The notes beneath the pieces were generated by a model, which was not told the origin of the DNA, searched no databases, and saw only the letters and a list, made by a program, of their open reading frames with translations. The position numbers and the translations under genes were made by a program. This document shows positions 1 through 8,940 of a stretch of DNA of 64,000 nucleotides, in pieces (the first letter of the stretch is position 1; each line of letters starts with the position of its first letter). The stretch is from Alphaproteobacteria bacterium (GTDB taxonomy: Bacteria; Pseudomonadota; Alphaproteobacteria; Micavibrionales; Micavibrionaceae): NCBI GenBank assembly GCA_020442385.1, contig JAGRKE010000011.1, positions 1-64,000 on the forward strand. Direction: 5' to 3'.

Positions 1-2748
1 CCAAACCGTGTAAAAAAACAGCTTGAGTCACTCGTGCGCCCCAGCCGCGTGTCCGCGCAAAACATGAAGCTGGATCTGGATGATCTGTTTTCCGAGCGCA
101 TCCGTCACCTTAAACGTTTTGTCACGCAAGAATCCGCCTATTTCGTCTTATGGACCCGCCCCAGCGTGCTGAGTCAAAGCGAGCTTAAGCGCGCCTCGGG
201 TGAAGCGAAAGAACAGGCTAAAAATTGGTTGCCGGCCGGATTTGCGCAATATCCGCATGCCGCTTTAGAGCCGCTGCGCACCCAGCATAAAAGCTTTGTT
301 TCCGCTATCATGTCCTCTTTGGACGAGCTAGGCATCAGCGGCAATTTGATGGAGGTGCATGATGCGCTTTCCGATGTGCGCTCTGAGCTTTTCCCGGATC
401 GCAGCAATGAAAAATGGCGCGCCTGTTTGCCCGGTGATCCGATTCCGACCCGCGCCCCGATGAGCGGCGTTGATATGTCCGATATTCTCTGGCCGCCGCT
501 GGCCAACCAAATTGTTGCTTCGGACGCAAAAGTGCTTGGCCGCTCGGTTGTGCGCATAGGTGATTTGCTCTGGGCCGGAGCGGACATGACGCTCGGCCCG
601 ATGGATGCCACAGCATTTCCCGCCCTGCTCAGCCGTCTGGTAGAGGCCGATATCCCGTTTCGCATTTCCTTCCTTGTTGAAGGCGGCGGCGTTTACGCCA
701 CGCAGCTGCGCACCTTCCTCGCCACTATCATGGGCACAACGAACGCAGCCAATAAACAAATCAAATTCTCGCTTGAAGGGCTGCAGATGATGGCCCGCAA
801 CGAGCCTGTCGTGCGCTTCCGCTGCTCATTCGCCACATGGTGCAAGGTTGATGAGAAAAGCATCATTCTTGATCGCCTCTCCACACTTTTGCAGGCGATC
901 GAAAGTTGGGGCTATTGTCAGGTCAGTGAATTTTCCGGCGATGCGCTGGATTGTGTCATGTCTTCCGCTATGGGCATTCATTGCGCCGGAACGGGCGTAA
1001 CGGGGATTGCGCCCCTGCGCGAGATTTTCAAGCTCATGCCGTGGCAAAGACCCTCCAGCCCGTTTGAGCAAGGCTCGATGTTGTTCCGCACGCCTGATGG
1101 AAAGGTGTGGCCGTACCAGACGGGCACGAATTTAACGACGACATGGTTTGATCTGATCTTCGCACAGCCCGGTGCGGGTAAATCGGTGTTGCTGAACACG
1201 CTGAATCTTGCGACCTGTTTGTCGCCTGGCCTTAATCAATTGCCCTATATCGCTGTGGTGGATATCGGCCCTTCATCTTCGGGCCTGATTTCCCTGATCC
1301 GTGAAGCGCTGCCGCTTAACCGTCAGCATGAAGCGGCCTATTACCGTCTTCAAATGTCGCATCAATATGCGATTAACCCGTTTGATACGCAGCTTGGTTG
1401 CCGCGCGCCGCTACCTGATGAGCGCAGCTTCCTCGTCGAGCTTCTGACTTTGCTCTGCACCCCGCCGGGCTATGATAAGCCTTATGACGGCATGCAGCAG
1501 CTTTGCGGTCTTGTGGTGGATGAGATGTATCGCTGGCGCGATGATAAAGCCGCCAATGCCGAGGCGCGCCCTTATCTGCCGCGCCTTGAATCGGACGTGG
1601 ATGAGGCGCTGCAAAAATTCAACGTGCATTTGCCGTCCGATCCGTATTGGTGGGATATCGTCGATAAGATGTTCGAGCTGGAGCAATATCACATTGCCAA
1701 CCTCGCACAACGTCACGCCGTGCCGACCTTGAATGATTCTATTACCGCTTCGCGCCGTCCGCAAATCCGCTCTTTGCTGGAAGAGACCGCTGTCGGCTTT
1801 AGCTCCGAGACGATTATCGGCGCGTTTGAGCGTATGGTCACATCGGCCATTCGTGAATTCCCGATCCTCTCCTCGGTCACGCAGTTCGACATTGCCGATG
1901 CGCGGATTTGCTCGCTTGATCTGATGGATGTCGCGCCGCAAGGCGATGAAACCGCCGACCGCCAAACCTCCATCATGTATATGCTGGCGCGTCACGCGCT
2001 GGTGCGGTCATGGTGGATGGGCAAAGAGGCCGTTCAGCACGTGCCGAAGAAATATCAGGAATATCACGAGATCCGTCTGCAGGAAGTGGCGGAAAGCCCG
2101 AAGCGCCTGTGCTATGACGAATTCCACCGCACCAGCAATTCCTTCTCCGTGCGCGCGCAGATTATCCGCGACGTGCGTGAGGGACGCAAGCGCGGCGTGC
2201 AGATTGTTCTAACCTCACAGCTGCTCGATGACTTCAGCAAAGACATGGTCGATCTGGCCACCGGCGTCTGGGTGCTCGGTACGGCCATTTCCGATAAGGC
2301 CGTTGATGATGTGCAGGACCGTTTTGGCCTATCCGATACTGCGCGCAATGTGATCCGCCATAAACTCACCGGCCCGAAATCAATCGGCGCGCCGTGTCTG
2401 CTTGTGCTGGGAACAACCGACGGTCGTTACGAGCAGCATCTCTATAACACGCTTGGCCCGATTGAATTATGGGCGTTGTCCACTTCGGCCGAGGACGTGG
2501 CCATCCGCAACCGTCTTTACTCTCTAATCGGTGCAGGCCGTGCACGTCAAATGCTGGCCGCCTCTTATCCGGGCGGCAGCGCGCGCAGTGAAATTCGCCG
2601 CCGTGTTCTGGCCAACAGCGAGAGCGGCGAGGTGCGCACCGCGATGATCAGCGCAATTATTGATGAAATCGTTGAAGAGCTGGTCGAGGAAAGCAAGAAG
2701 AGTCAAATGCAGGAGGCCAACGCCCGCGTATCGGTTCTGGCGACATGA
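1..2748 (+). CDS. icmB: IcmB/DotO-type type IVB secretion ATPase (5' partial)
   Basis: Cytoplasmic motor ATPase of a Dot/Icm-like (type IVB) secretion system, VirB4 class, acting at the inner membrane. The frame is open to the left edge, so the start and probably the first 90 or so residues are missing (family about 1,000 residues; 915 codons visible). Walker A PGAGKS is at nt 1168-1185 and a Walker B-like LCYDEFHR at nt 2107-2130. The stretch from GPIELW to VAIR (nt 2455-2508) is characteristic of IcmB/TraU and separates it from ordinary VirB4. The stop overlaps the next start in ATGA, implying translational coupling. Other secretion genes would have to lie to the left; none is visible here. 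Whether the system moves DNA or effectors cannot be told. Confidence 0.88.
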   Translation, partial: PNRVKKQLESLVRPSRVSAQNMKLDLDDLFSERIRHLKRFVTQESAYFVLWTRPSVLSQSELKRASGEAKEQAKNWLPAGFAQYPHAALEPLRTQHKSFVSAIMSSLDELGISGNLMEVHDALSDVRSELFPDRSNEKWRACLPGDPIPTRAPMSGVDMSDILWPPLANQIVASDAKVLGRSVVRIGDLLWAGADMTLGPMDATAFPALLSRLVEADIPFRISFLVEGGGVYATQLRTFLATIMGTTNAANKQIKFSLEGLQMMARNEPVVRFRCSFATWCKVDEKSIILDRLSTLLQAIESWGYCQVSEFSGDALDCVMSSAMGIHCAGTGVTGIAPLREIFKLMPWQRPSSPFEQGSMLFRTPDGKVWPYQTGTNLTTTWFDLIFAQPGAGKSVLLNTLNLATCLSPGLNQLPYIAVVDIGPSSSGLISLIREALPLNRQHEAAYYRLQMSHQYAINPFDTQLGCRAPLPDERSFLVELLTLLCTPPGYDKPYDGMQQLCGLVVDEMYRWRDDKAANAEARPYLPRLESDVDEALQKFNVHLPSDPYWWDIVDKMFELEQYHIANLAQRHAVPTLNDSITASRRPQIRSLLEETAVGFSSETIIGAFERMVTSAIREFPILSSVTQFDIADARICSLDLMDVAPQGDETADRQTSIMYMLARHALVRSWWMGKEAVQHVPKKYQEYHEIRLQEVAESPKRLCYDEFHRTSNSFSVRAQIIRDVREGRKRGVQIVLTSQLLDDFSKDMVDLATGVWVLGTAISDKAVDDVQDRFGLSDTARNVIRHKLTGPKSIGAPCLLVLGTTDGRYEQHLYNTLGPIELWALSTSAEDVAIRNRLYSLIGAGRARQMLAASYPGGSARSEIRRRVLANSESGEVRTAMISAIIDEIVEELVEESKKSQMQEANARVSVLAT

Positions 2749-3341
2749 GCGACACCCCCGAAAACAAAGACCCAAAAAAACAGCCTAAAAAAACGGATAC
2801 AAAAAAACTAAAGCAATCCGTTGCGCCCGTTGATGGCATCGAAGAGATGGTCGCGAAAAGCACCGTCAGTGCCGATAAAAAGAAAAACCGTAAAACCCTG
2901 ATCATGCGCAGCATCATTGGCGGCGTTGTCTTGCTGTTTGCCTTTTTTGTTTTTCAACTTTTCAAACCTTATAAAGGCACAATGGCTTTTGGTATTTGCA
3001 AAGTTTTCACCGAGATGTATGTGCAATTTCCCACCACGCTCAAATTCAACAGCGTGGAAGAATTTTCAACCTCTGTGCGTATTTGGTACACGCACACCGA
3101 CTCTTTTGGCGAGTACATAATGGAGCCGATTCAGTGTTACTACAAAGCCGATGAGCAATATGGCTATATCTTGGATAAGGTCACAATCCGCCGACGCGAG
3201 ATTGATCAGAAAATTGTCGATGATTTCAACAAAACCCTGCCGGTTATTTTTGCAAACCCGCCGGATTTGACACTACCCGTACCGCCGGAAGACAGTTTGA
3301 AAAATCTTCAGATCAATCTGATGAGCAGACCAATCCTGTAA
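2745..3341 (+). CDS. Single-pass membrane protein coupled to icmB, unknown
   Basis: A 198-residue protein whose ATG sits in the ATGA overlap with icmB, so the two are almost certainly co-translated. Residues 1-50 are Lys-rich and hydrophilic (cytoplasmic), residues about 52-72 form one strong membrane helix, and the remaining 125 residues would be periplasmic. I do not recognise the family. The topology resembles small core components of type IVB systems (IcmL/DotI-like), but I see no diagnostic motif. A role in the same secretion apparatus is inferred from coupling alone. It appears to be the last gene of the operon: 33 bases separate it from an unrelated reductase. Confidence 0.75.
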   Translation: MSDTPENKDPKKQPKKTDTKKLKQSVAPVDGIEEMVAKSTVSADKKKNRKTLIMRSIIGGVVLLFAFFVFQLFKPYKGTMAFGICKVFTEMYVQFPTTLKFNSVEEFSTSVRIWYTHTDSFGEYIMEPIQCYYKADEQYGYILDKVTIRRREIDQKIVDDFNKTLPVIFANPPDLTLPVPPEDSLKNLQINLMSRPIL

Positions 3342-3374
3342 AAAACGCGGCAAAAATTTAATCAAAGGATAAAA

Positions 3375-4421
3375 ATGGAATACCGAAAACTGGGACGCAC
3401 CGGCATGGATGTCAGCTTGATTTGTTTGGGCACAATGACATGGGGCAATCAAAACACGGAAAAGCAGGGCCACGAGCAAATGGATTACGCGCTGGAGCGC
3501 GGGATTAATTTCTTCGACACCGCCGAAATGTATGCCGTGCCGCCCAGCGCGCAGACTTACGGCAAAACTGAAGAGATTATCGGCACGTGGTTCGCCGCGC
3601 GGCAAAACCGCGATAAAGTTATTCTGGCCTCTAAAATTGCCGGGCCGGGCCTGCCTTGGGTACGCGGCGGAAACTCACAGATTAACCGCGCCAGCTTAAA
3701 CGAAGCGCTTGAGGGCAGCCTAAAGCGCCTGCAAACTGATTATATAGATCTATACCAACTCCACTGGCCGAACCGCGGGTCTTATGCGTTCCAGCGCCAC
3801 TGGGATATTGCCCGTGAATACAGCTTTGATAAAACGCAGGTGCTGGAGAATTTTCTCGAAGTCTTGGAGACGATGAATGATTTCATCAAGGCCGGAAAAA
3901 TCCGTCACATTGGCTTGTCGAATGAAACCGCATGGGGCACGGCGCAATGGCTGGGCCTGTCGGATCGCCATACTCTGCCGCGTATGGCCTCAATCCAGAA
4001 TGAATATTCCCTGCTCTGCCGCCAGTTCGAACCGGAGCTCGCCGAGTTCGCTCATGCGGAAGAATGTGGTTTGCTGGCCTGGTCGCCCCTCGCACGCGGG
4101 ATCATCAGCGGGAAATATATTGATGGGGCACGGCCCGAAGGCACACGCCTGACCATCACACCCTCGGCGGAACGCCGCGACACCCCGCAATGCAATGCGG
4201 CCGTAAAAGCCTATATTGATGTGGCGGAAAAACACGGGCTGGATGTTTGTCAAATGGCGCTGGCCTTTGTGAACCGCCAGCCGTTCGTGACCGCAAACAT
4301 CATCGGCGCCACGACGATGCAGCAGCTCAAAACCAATATCGATTCGATTGATGTGACATTAAACGACGAGGTTCTCGCCGACATCGAAACCGTCCGCCGT
4401 GATTTTCCTGTGCCGTATTAA
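3375..4421 (+). CDS. tas: Tas-like NADP(H)-dependent aldo/keto reductase
   Basis: Soluble oxidoreductase of the aldo/keto reductase TIM-barrel superfamily, closest in length (348) and layout to E. coli Tas. The catalytic tetrad is readable: Asp48 and Tyr53 in FFDTAEMY, Lys87 in ILASK, and His130 in YQLHW. The C-terminal NIIGATTMQQLKTNI segment is the usual cofactor-binding end. The start is supported by AAAGGA about 6 bases upstream. The physiological substrate is not known for the family; Tas was found through suppression of tyrosine auxotrophy. The stop overlaps that of the convergent mltA by four bases (TTAA). Confidence 0.92.
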   Translation: MEYRKLGRTGMDVSLICLGTMTWGNQNTEKQGHEQMDYALERGINFFDTAEMYAVPPSAQTYGKTEEIIGTWFAARQNRDKVILASKIAGPGLPWVRGGNSQINRASLNEALEGSLKRLQTDYIDLYQLHWPNRGSYAFQRHWDIAREYSFDKTQVLENFLEVLETMNDFIKAGKIRHIGLSNETAWGTAQWLGLSDRHTLPRMASIQNEYSLLCRQFEPELAEFAHAEECGLLAWSPLARGIISGKYIDGARPEGTRLTITPSAERRDTPQCNAAVKAYIDVAEKHGLDVCQMALAFVNRQPFVTANIIGATTMQQLKTNIDSIDVTLNDEVLADIETVRRDFPVPY

Positions 4422-5563
4422 AGCTTAGGCAACAAGAACCAATAACGACCTTCGGATTTCATGGCACCGGCCAGCGCTTCTGCTCTTTCGCCATACCCCC
4501 AATACACATCACCGCGCACCGGGCCGCGGATCGCCCCGCCCGTATCTTGCGCCATCATCAGACGTTGCAGGCGACCAGAACCATCCGGACTTTGCGCATC
4601 CAGCCAGATCGGAATGTGATAGGGAATAATCGAATGATCAATTGCCAATGAGCGCCCGGCGGTTAAGGTCACGCCAGAGCCCCCGGTTGCGCCCTCTGCC
4701 TTCTCTTCAAAAAAGACATAGGACTCATTGGAATTCATAACCTCATCGGCCTCATTCGGGTGGCTCTCCAGCCATGCGCGGATGCTTTGCATCGAGACAT
4801 TCTCTTTATCCAGCTCTCCGCGTTTAACCAGCTCGCGCCCGATTGCATAATAGACATGACCGTTCTGGCCCGCATAGCCGATGCGCATGATACCGCCGCC
4901 TTCAAGCTCAATCACGCCAGAGCCTTGAATTTGCACAAAGAACGCATCCACCGCACTGTCGACCCACACCAAAACCTTGTCATTATGTGGCCAGTTCCCG
5001 CGCACAATATCCTCGCGGCTTTGATAGGGTTTAAGACTGCCGTCAACAACACGCCCGGCAATGCGCTGACCCTTTAGCTCTTCACGAAAATCACCCAGCT
5101 GCACCATCACCAGATCATCCGGGCGGGCATGCAGCGGATAGCGGTAGCGCTCTGATTTCGTGCGTGAGCCTTTCAACGACGCTTCATAATAACCGGTGAA
5201 TAAACCATCGCGCTTTTTGTCTGCGCTCACGGCCCAGGGCTGAAAACGCTGCTCAAAAAAGGCGCGGATTTCTTCCGGGCTGTTCGGATTTTTAAGGCGC
5301 GCAAATTCTTGGCACGCCGTGTTCCACGTATCAACGTTGCCGGCTTCGTTTAAATCATCAGACAGATTTAAATGGCCGGACCTTTTTCTAATTTGATCGC
5401 AGGATTTACTAAAGGCCTGTGCAAAATTTTGAAAATTTTCAGATGTCCAACCCGGAAGATCGTTAAAACTCGCGGGCTCGATATTCATTTTCGGCTGTGT
5501 TTCAGGCGGCGCACCGCTACACGCGGTCAACAAAAGCAGGGCTGAGAGAATCAGAATGCGCAT
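4418..5563 (-). CDS. mltA: Membrane-bound lytic murein transglycosylase A
   Basis: Outer-membrane lipoprotein that cleaves the MurNAc-GlcNAc bond of peptidoglycan, giving 1,6-anhydro ends for wall growth and turnover. The N-terminus is a lipoprotein signal with lipobox LTAC (Cys15). The MltA barrel spans about residues 90-270, including the FTGYYEA stretch. The C-terminal 3D domain (about 300-375) carries QDTGGAIRGPVRGDVYWG, whose aspartates are typical of this domain. Length 381 fits the family. It is convergent with the reductase gene and shares a TTAA stop overlap with it. Upstream is the Tim44-like gene on the same strand, 42 bases away. Confidence 0.95.
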   Translation of the reverse strand: MRILILSALLLLTACSGAPPETQPKMNIEPASFNDLPGWTSENFQNFAQAFSKSCDQIRKRSGHLNLSDDLNEAGNVDTWNTACQEFARLKNPNSPEEIRAFFEQRFQPWAVSADKKRDGLFTGYYEASLKGSRTKSERYRYPLHARPDDLVMVQLGDFREELKGQRIAGRVVDGSLKPYQSREDIVRGNWPHNDKVLVWVDSAVDAFFVQIQGSGVIELEGGGIMRIGYAGQNGHVYYAIGRELVKRGELDKENVSMQSIRAWLESHPNEADEVMNSNESYVFFEEKAEGATGGSGVTLTAGRSLAIDHSIIPYHIPIWLDAQSPDGSGRLQRLMMAQDTGGAIRGPVRGDVYWGYGERAEALAGAMKSEGRYWFLLPKL

Positions 5564-5605
5564 GCATTCTTATTTATCATGGCTTTTTTAAAAGCCAAAG
5601 CTGTA

Positions 5606-6340
5606 TTAATCGTCGGAATTGGGAAGAAGCTCGTTATCATCGTCGAACCCGCCGCGCGTTTCCTGTAACAACCAGCGCGGGTCGCGTGATTTTAGAACGC
5701 GGGAAAACACCCAAATATCGCGCATCTCCGAAATACGATCTGCATCACCTGCGATAATATTGCTTTCGGAATCCTTGGTTACGCTGGTTTCCTCAGCCGT
5801 GAAGCGCACCGTTATATAAGCCGTCTTTTTATCCAGCCATGCTTCAATAATTTCAGCCCTTTTAATCGCATGAATTTCAGTTTCAACGCTCTCGCCTTTT
5901 TCCTCACGCACATTTATAGCGCCCTCAAACGCCGCATAGACCGGCGGCGCAAGCAGGTCTTTCAAAGTCTCACGATCGCCCTCGGCAAAGGATTCAACAA
6001 TAATTGCAAAGGCATCTTGCGCCGCTTCTAAAAAGACGCGCACATCAAACTCGCGGTCGATTTTTGTAATATCAACAAGGCCGTTTTCTGCGGTTTTATT
6101 ATCAACGCGCATGCCGCGCACAGGGTTTTCAACCAGCTCTCTTACCTTATCTTCAGGCGTTTCGGGCAACTCAAGCTCGGTATATAAGCCCTCTATGGGC
6201 GCATCACTGGGCTTTTCCGCAGAAGCCATATAGGGATTGGGGCGCTGTTTTTCGTCGCCATGGCGTGTGCCAAGAACGCTGCGCAGCCAGAAAATCAATC
6301 CGGCAGCAACAAGAGCATAAACAATGATATCGGCAGGCAC
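5606..6340 (-). CDS. Tim44/TimA-like domain membrane protein
   Basis: A 244-residue protein with one N-terminal membrane helix (about residues 4-22) followed by a charged linker and a C-terminal Tim44-like domain (about 95-235). In mitochondria this domain tethers the import motor to the membrane; the alphaproteobacterial homologue (TimA) is inner-membrane bound and of unclear function. The gene uses a GTG start, chosen because AAGGA precedes it and the membrane helix follows at once. It is divergent from fxsA; the shared intergenic region holds two inverted repeats. A position near secB, fxsA and mltA is common in alphaproteobacteria. Confidence 0.9.
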   Translation of the reverse strand: MPADIIVYALVAAGLIFWLRSVLGTRHGDEKQRPNPYMASAEKPSDAPIEGLYTELELPETPEDKVRELVENPVRGMRVDNKTAENGLVDITKIDREFDVRVFLEAAQDAFAIIVESFAEGDRETLKDLLAPPVYAAFEGAINVREEKGESVETEIHAIKRAEIIEAWLDKKTAYITVRFTAEETSVTKDSESNIIAGDADRISEMRDIWVFSRVLKSRDPRWLLQETRGGFDDDNELLPNSDD

Positions 6341-6368
6341 GTAACGTTTTCCTTCATTTCAATGGCTA

Positions 6369-6432
6369 TTCGTTTATTATAACACAAACGAACAAAACCG
6401 CAGAAAATAAGCTTTATGGTTGATTTTGCGGT
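6369..6432. promoter_or_regulatory. Two inverted repeats between divergent tim44-like and fxsA genes
   Basis: The 139-base divergent gap contains TTCGTTT at 6369-6375 matched by AAACGAA at 6386-6392 (10-base spacer), then ACCGCAGAAAAT at 6397-6408 matched, with one bulged base, by ATTTTGCGGT at 6423-6432. The first is the size of a regulator operator; the second could form an RNA hairpin in the fxsA leader. No regulator is known for these sites. Confidence 0.35.
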
Positions 6433-6479
6433 CTTGGTACATAGATTAGCTTTGAAAACGCAAAGAACAAGGGGTTTTG

Positions 6480-6929
6480 ATGCCTTTTTTTGTAATATTT
6501 ATAATTCTGCCGCTGCTCGAACTCATGGTGTTCGCCAGTGTTGGTGAGGAGATCGGCCTGATAAACACGCTTTTGCTCGCGCTAATTACGGCGATCATCG
6601 GCGGCGCGCTGGTGCGCCACCAGGGTATGCAAACAATTATGGCGATGCGCGATGCGGCCGAGCGCGGCAAGGTTCCCCTAAGCGAGCTGTTTGACGGATT
6701 TTGCCTTGTGGTGGCGGGCGCAACCCTGATTACGCCGGGCTTTATTACAGATACGATCGGGTTTTTACTGCTCATCCCGGCTGTGCGCGGTGCAGTGAAG
6801 TCCTATATCCGCGATCATACAAACTGGAGCGTTGGCGGCGGCGAGTTCTACGGCAACGCCCAGCAGAATAATCCGAACATTATCGAAGCGGATTATGAAG
6901 ATATTACTGATGAGAATAAGAGTGAGTGA
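6480..6929 (+). CDS. fxsA: FxsA family membrane protein
   Basis: Small inner-membrane protein of the FxsA family, named for suppression of phage T7 exclusion by the F plasmid; its normal cellular role is unknown. Hydrophobic helices are at about residues 2-19, 25-44 and 75-97, with the conserved PLLELMVF start and the TPGFITDTIGFLLLIP segment that marks the family. The ATG at 6480 is preferred over the TTG three bases upstream; AAGGGG precedes it. The tail after residue 110 is polar and ends in acidic residues. Length 149 is normal. Confidence 0.92.
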   Translation: MPFFVIFIILPLLELMVFASVGEEIGLINTLLLALITAIIGGALVRHQGMQTIMAMRDAAERGKVPLSELFDGFCLVVAGATLITPGFITDTIGFLLLIPAVRGAVKSYIRDHTNWSVGGGEFYGNAQQNNPNIIEADYEDITDENKSE

Positions 6930-7003
6930 TCGCCTATTGCGCCAATCTTAAAATTTAACGATAATCTTAGCTGAACGGCTTTAAACGAAAGGGATTAACG
7001 ATT

Positions 7004-7549
7004 ATGAGCGAAGAAAAAGATGAAAATGTCGAGGCGCAGGACATTCCTGTAAACATTATCGCCCAATATGTGCGCGATCTGTCCTTCGAAAATCCGAATG
7101 CCTCCGAAGTTTTGCGCGGCGGAAGAGATCTGCCCGAAATGGATTTAAATATCGGCATGGATGCCCGCAAAATCGAAGATAAAAACGATGACGCGCTTTA
7201 TGAAGTTGTTTTGAACATCCGCGCAGAAGCCAAACAAGGCAATGAAGCCATGTTCATCGGTGAGCTGCAATATGGCGCAACGGTCAGCATCGGCGATGAA
7301 ATTCCTGAGGAAAGCCATCACCCGTTTTTGCTGATTGAAATTCCGCGCCTGATTTTCCCCTTTGCGCGCCAGATCATGTCCGATGTGACAATCAGCGGCG
7401 GCTACCCGCCCTTAATGCTCAACCCGATTGATTTCCATGCGCTTTATATGCAGCGCTTCGGTGAAGAGATCGAGGCCGCGCGTCAGGAACTCAGAGAAGA
7501 GCTGCAAGAGACAGCCAAGAAAGACACCAGCGGTAAAAAGAAAAAATAA
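7004..7549 (+). CDS. secB: Protein-export chaperone SecB
   Basis: Cytosolic tetrameric chaperone that keeps preproteins unfolded and hands them to SecA. The chain carries family segments such as PVNIIAQYVRDLSFENPN, YGATVSIGDEI and IPRLIFPFARQIMSDVT, and ends with a Lys-rich tail. At 181 residues it is longer than the E. coli protein (155), with an acidic N-terminal extension and a longer C-terminal tail. AAAGGG lies upstream of the ATG. It converges with dnaQ, leaving three bases between stops. Its presence fits the exported porin and envelope lipoproteins in this window. Confidence 0.97.
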   Translation: MSEEKDENVEAQDIPVNIIAQYVRDLSFENPNASEVLRGGRDLPEMDLNIGMDARKIEDKNDDALYEVVLNIRAEAKQGNEAMFIGELQYGATVSIGDEIPEESHHPFLLIEIPRLIFPFARQIMSDVTISGGYPPLMLNPIDFHALYMQRFGEEIEAARQELREELQETAKKDTSGKKKK

Positions 7550-7552
7550 GCC

Positions 7553-8236
7553 TTAAGCCTTTTTCCGCCACAGCGGATCATCCAGCTTTCCAAGTAAGGT
7601 TTCATGCGCCGCCAGTTCTTCGGGACTGGCGGTGTGTTTTCTGGGTTCGCGCTGCACGCGCTCGATCTTTTTACGCGCAGCTGAGGCCGCCTTTTCCTTA
7701 TCCGCCGCCAAACCCAAACCATGCTGGCGGCCGCCCAAAAGCTCCAAATACACTTCGGCCAAAAGTTCAGAGTCCAAAAGCGCGCCGTGATAGGTCCGCT
7801 CCGTATTATCAATACCAAAGCGCCGACACAGCGCGTCCAGATTGGCCGGAGAGCCGGGGAACTTCTGCCGTGCCATGCCCAGCGTATCGATAACATTGGG
7901 CCAAGGAATAGGCGGATGACCGACCTGCGCCAATTCCCAATTGATAAATTTCATGTCGAACTCAGCATTGTGAATGACCAGCTTGCCGCCCTTAATAAAT
8001 TCGACAAATTCAGAATAAACTTGTGAGAAGACAGGCTTGTCCTTTAAAAATTCATCCGTAATGCCGTGAATGGCGGTCGCATCGGGCGGCACCTCACGTT
8101 CAGGATTGATATAAAGCTGCAAATGACGACCGGTCGGCACATGGTTTTCCAGTTCGACACAGCCAATCTCAATAATGCGGTGCCCATCCCCGGGGTCCAT
8201 ACCGGTGGTTTCGGTATCGAGAACGATTTCTTTCAT
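7553..8236 (-). CDS. dnaQ: DNA polymerase III epsilon subunit (3'-5' proofreading)
   Basis: DEDDh-type exonuclease that proofreads for the replicative polymerase. Motif Exo I LDTETTG puts the metal-binding acids at Asp7 and Glu9; Exo II is in HNAEFDMKF and Exo III in HGALLDSELL. The start at 8236 (MKEIV) is chosen because its ATG overlaps the stop of the upstream amidotransferase gene in ATGA; a longer frame upstream lies inside that gene. The C-terminal 50 residues would contain the polymerase alpha contact region. Part of the minus-strand series maf-aroE-coaE-GATase-dnaQ left of the origin. Confidence 0.96.
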   Translation of the reverse strand: MKEIVLDTETTGMDPGDGHRIIEIGCVELENHVPTGRHLQLYINPEREVPPDATAIHGITDEFLKDKPVFSQVYSEFVEFIKGGKLVIHNAEFDMKFINWELAQVGHPPIPWPNVIDTLGMARQKFPGSPANLDALCRRFGIDNTERTYHGALLDSELLAEVYLELLGGRQHGLGLAADKEKAASAARKKIERVQREPRKHTASPEELAAHETLLGKLDDPLWRKKA

Positions 8237-8934
8237 GCGCCAAGTCCTATCTGCTCTAACCACTCTTGCATGAATAGGCGGAATTGGCGATCCATATCCG
8301 GCATGAAGGTTCGAATATCTGTGGCAATTTTTTGCCTTTGCGCCTCATCACTCAATTCACTAAGCCAATCATCCAGCTGATCTGTCTCAACCTCGGGATG
8401 GCATTGCAGCGCCATAATATTTTCACCATGCGTAAAAATCTGATGCGGGTAAAGCGCGCTTGACCCGAGCAACCGTGCCCCTTCCGGCAAATCGAACGTA
8501 TCTTGATGCCAATGGAACATGTTGGTTAAGGCCGAATCCAAATGGCGGGCGGGCCCACTCTGGCCCACCTCATTGATGCTTAAGGGATACCAGCCAATCT
8601 CAAACCCGCGATCGGATTTATAAACATTCGAACCCAGCGCCGCTGCGATCAGTTGCGCGCCCAAACAAACACCCAGCACAGGTTTGCCTGCCGCAATCCG
8701 CGCCTTTATAATTTCAATTTCGTGAGTTAAATAGGGATAGCGCTCAGCCTCGTACACACCCATTGGACCGCCCATGACCACCAGCAAATCAGGCACGAGC
8801 GCGTCAAAATCTGTAAGGTCCGCTTTCGAGGTTAAAATATGGGTCTGCGCAAAACCGGCTCGGTCCAAAATATCAACCAGCCGCGCCGGTCCTTCGATTG
8901 CCTTATGCGTGAAAATTGTAACGCTTTTACTCAT
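8233..8934 (-). CDS. Class I glutamine amidotransferase (stand-alone)
   Basis: A 233-residue class I glutaminase-type domain without a synthetase partner, resembling the N-terminal half of GMP synthase. The triad is complete: nucleophile Cys90 in LGVCLGAQ, His179 and Glu181 in QCHPEVE. Such free-standing enzymes hydrolyse glutamine or, in some relatives, act on gamma-glutamyl compounds; the true acceptor is unknown. It lies six bases downstream of coaE and is coupled to dnaQ by ATGA. In the comparable Caulobacter cluster I do not recall a GATase at this position, so it may be a lineage insertion. Confidence 0.88.
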   Translation of the reverse strand: MSKSVTIFTHKAIEGPARLVDILDRAGFAQTHILTSKADLTDFDALVPDLLVVMGGPMGVYEAERYPYLTHEIEIIKARIAAGKPVLGVCLGAQLIAAALGSNVYKSDRGFEIGWYPLSINEVGQSGPARHLDSALTNMFHWHQDTFDLPEGARLLGSSALYPHQIFTHGENIMALQCHPEVETDQLDDWLSELSDEAQRQKIATDIRTFMPDMDRQFRLFMQEWLEQIGLGA

Positions 8935-8940
8935 TGGTCT

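Noticed and set aside
2808..3026. Minus-strand frame opposite the icmB-coupled gene
   Set aside because: Shadow of the plus-strand gene; no start signal.
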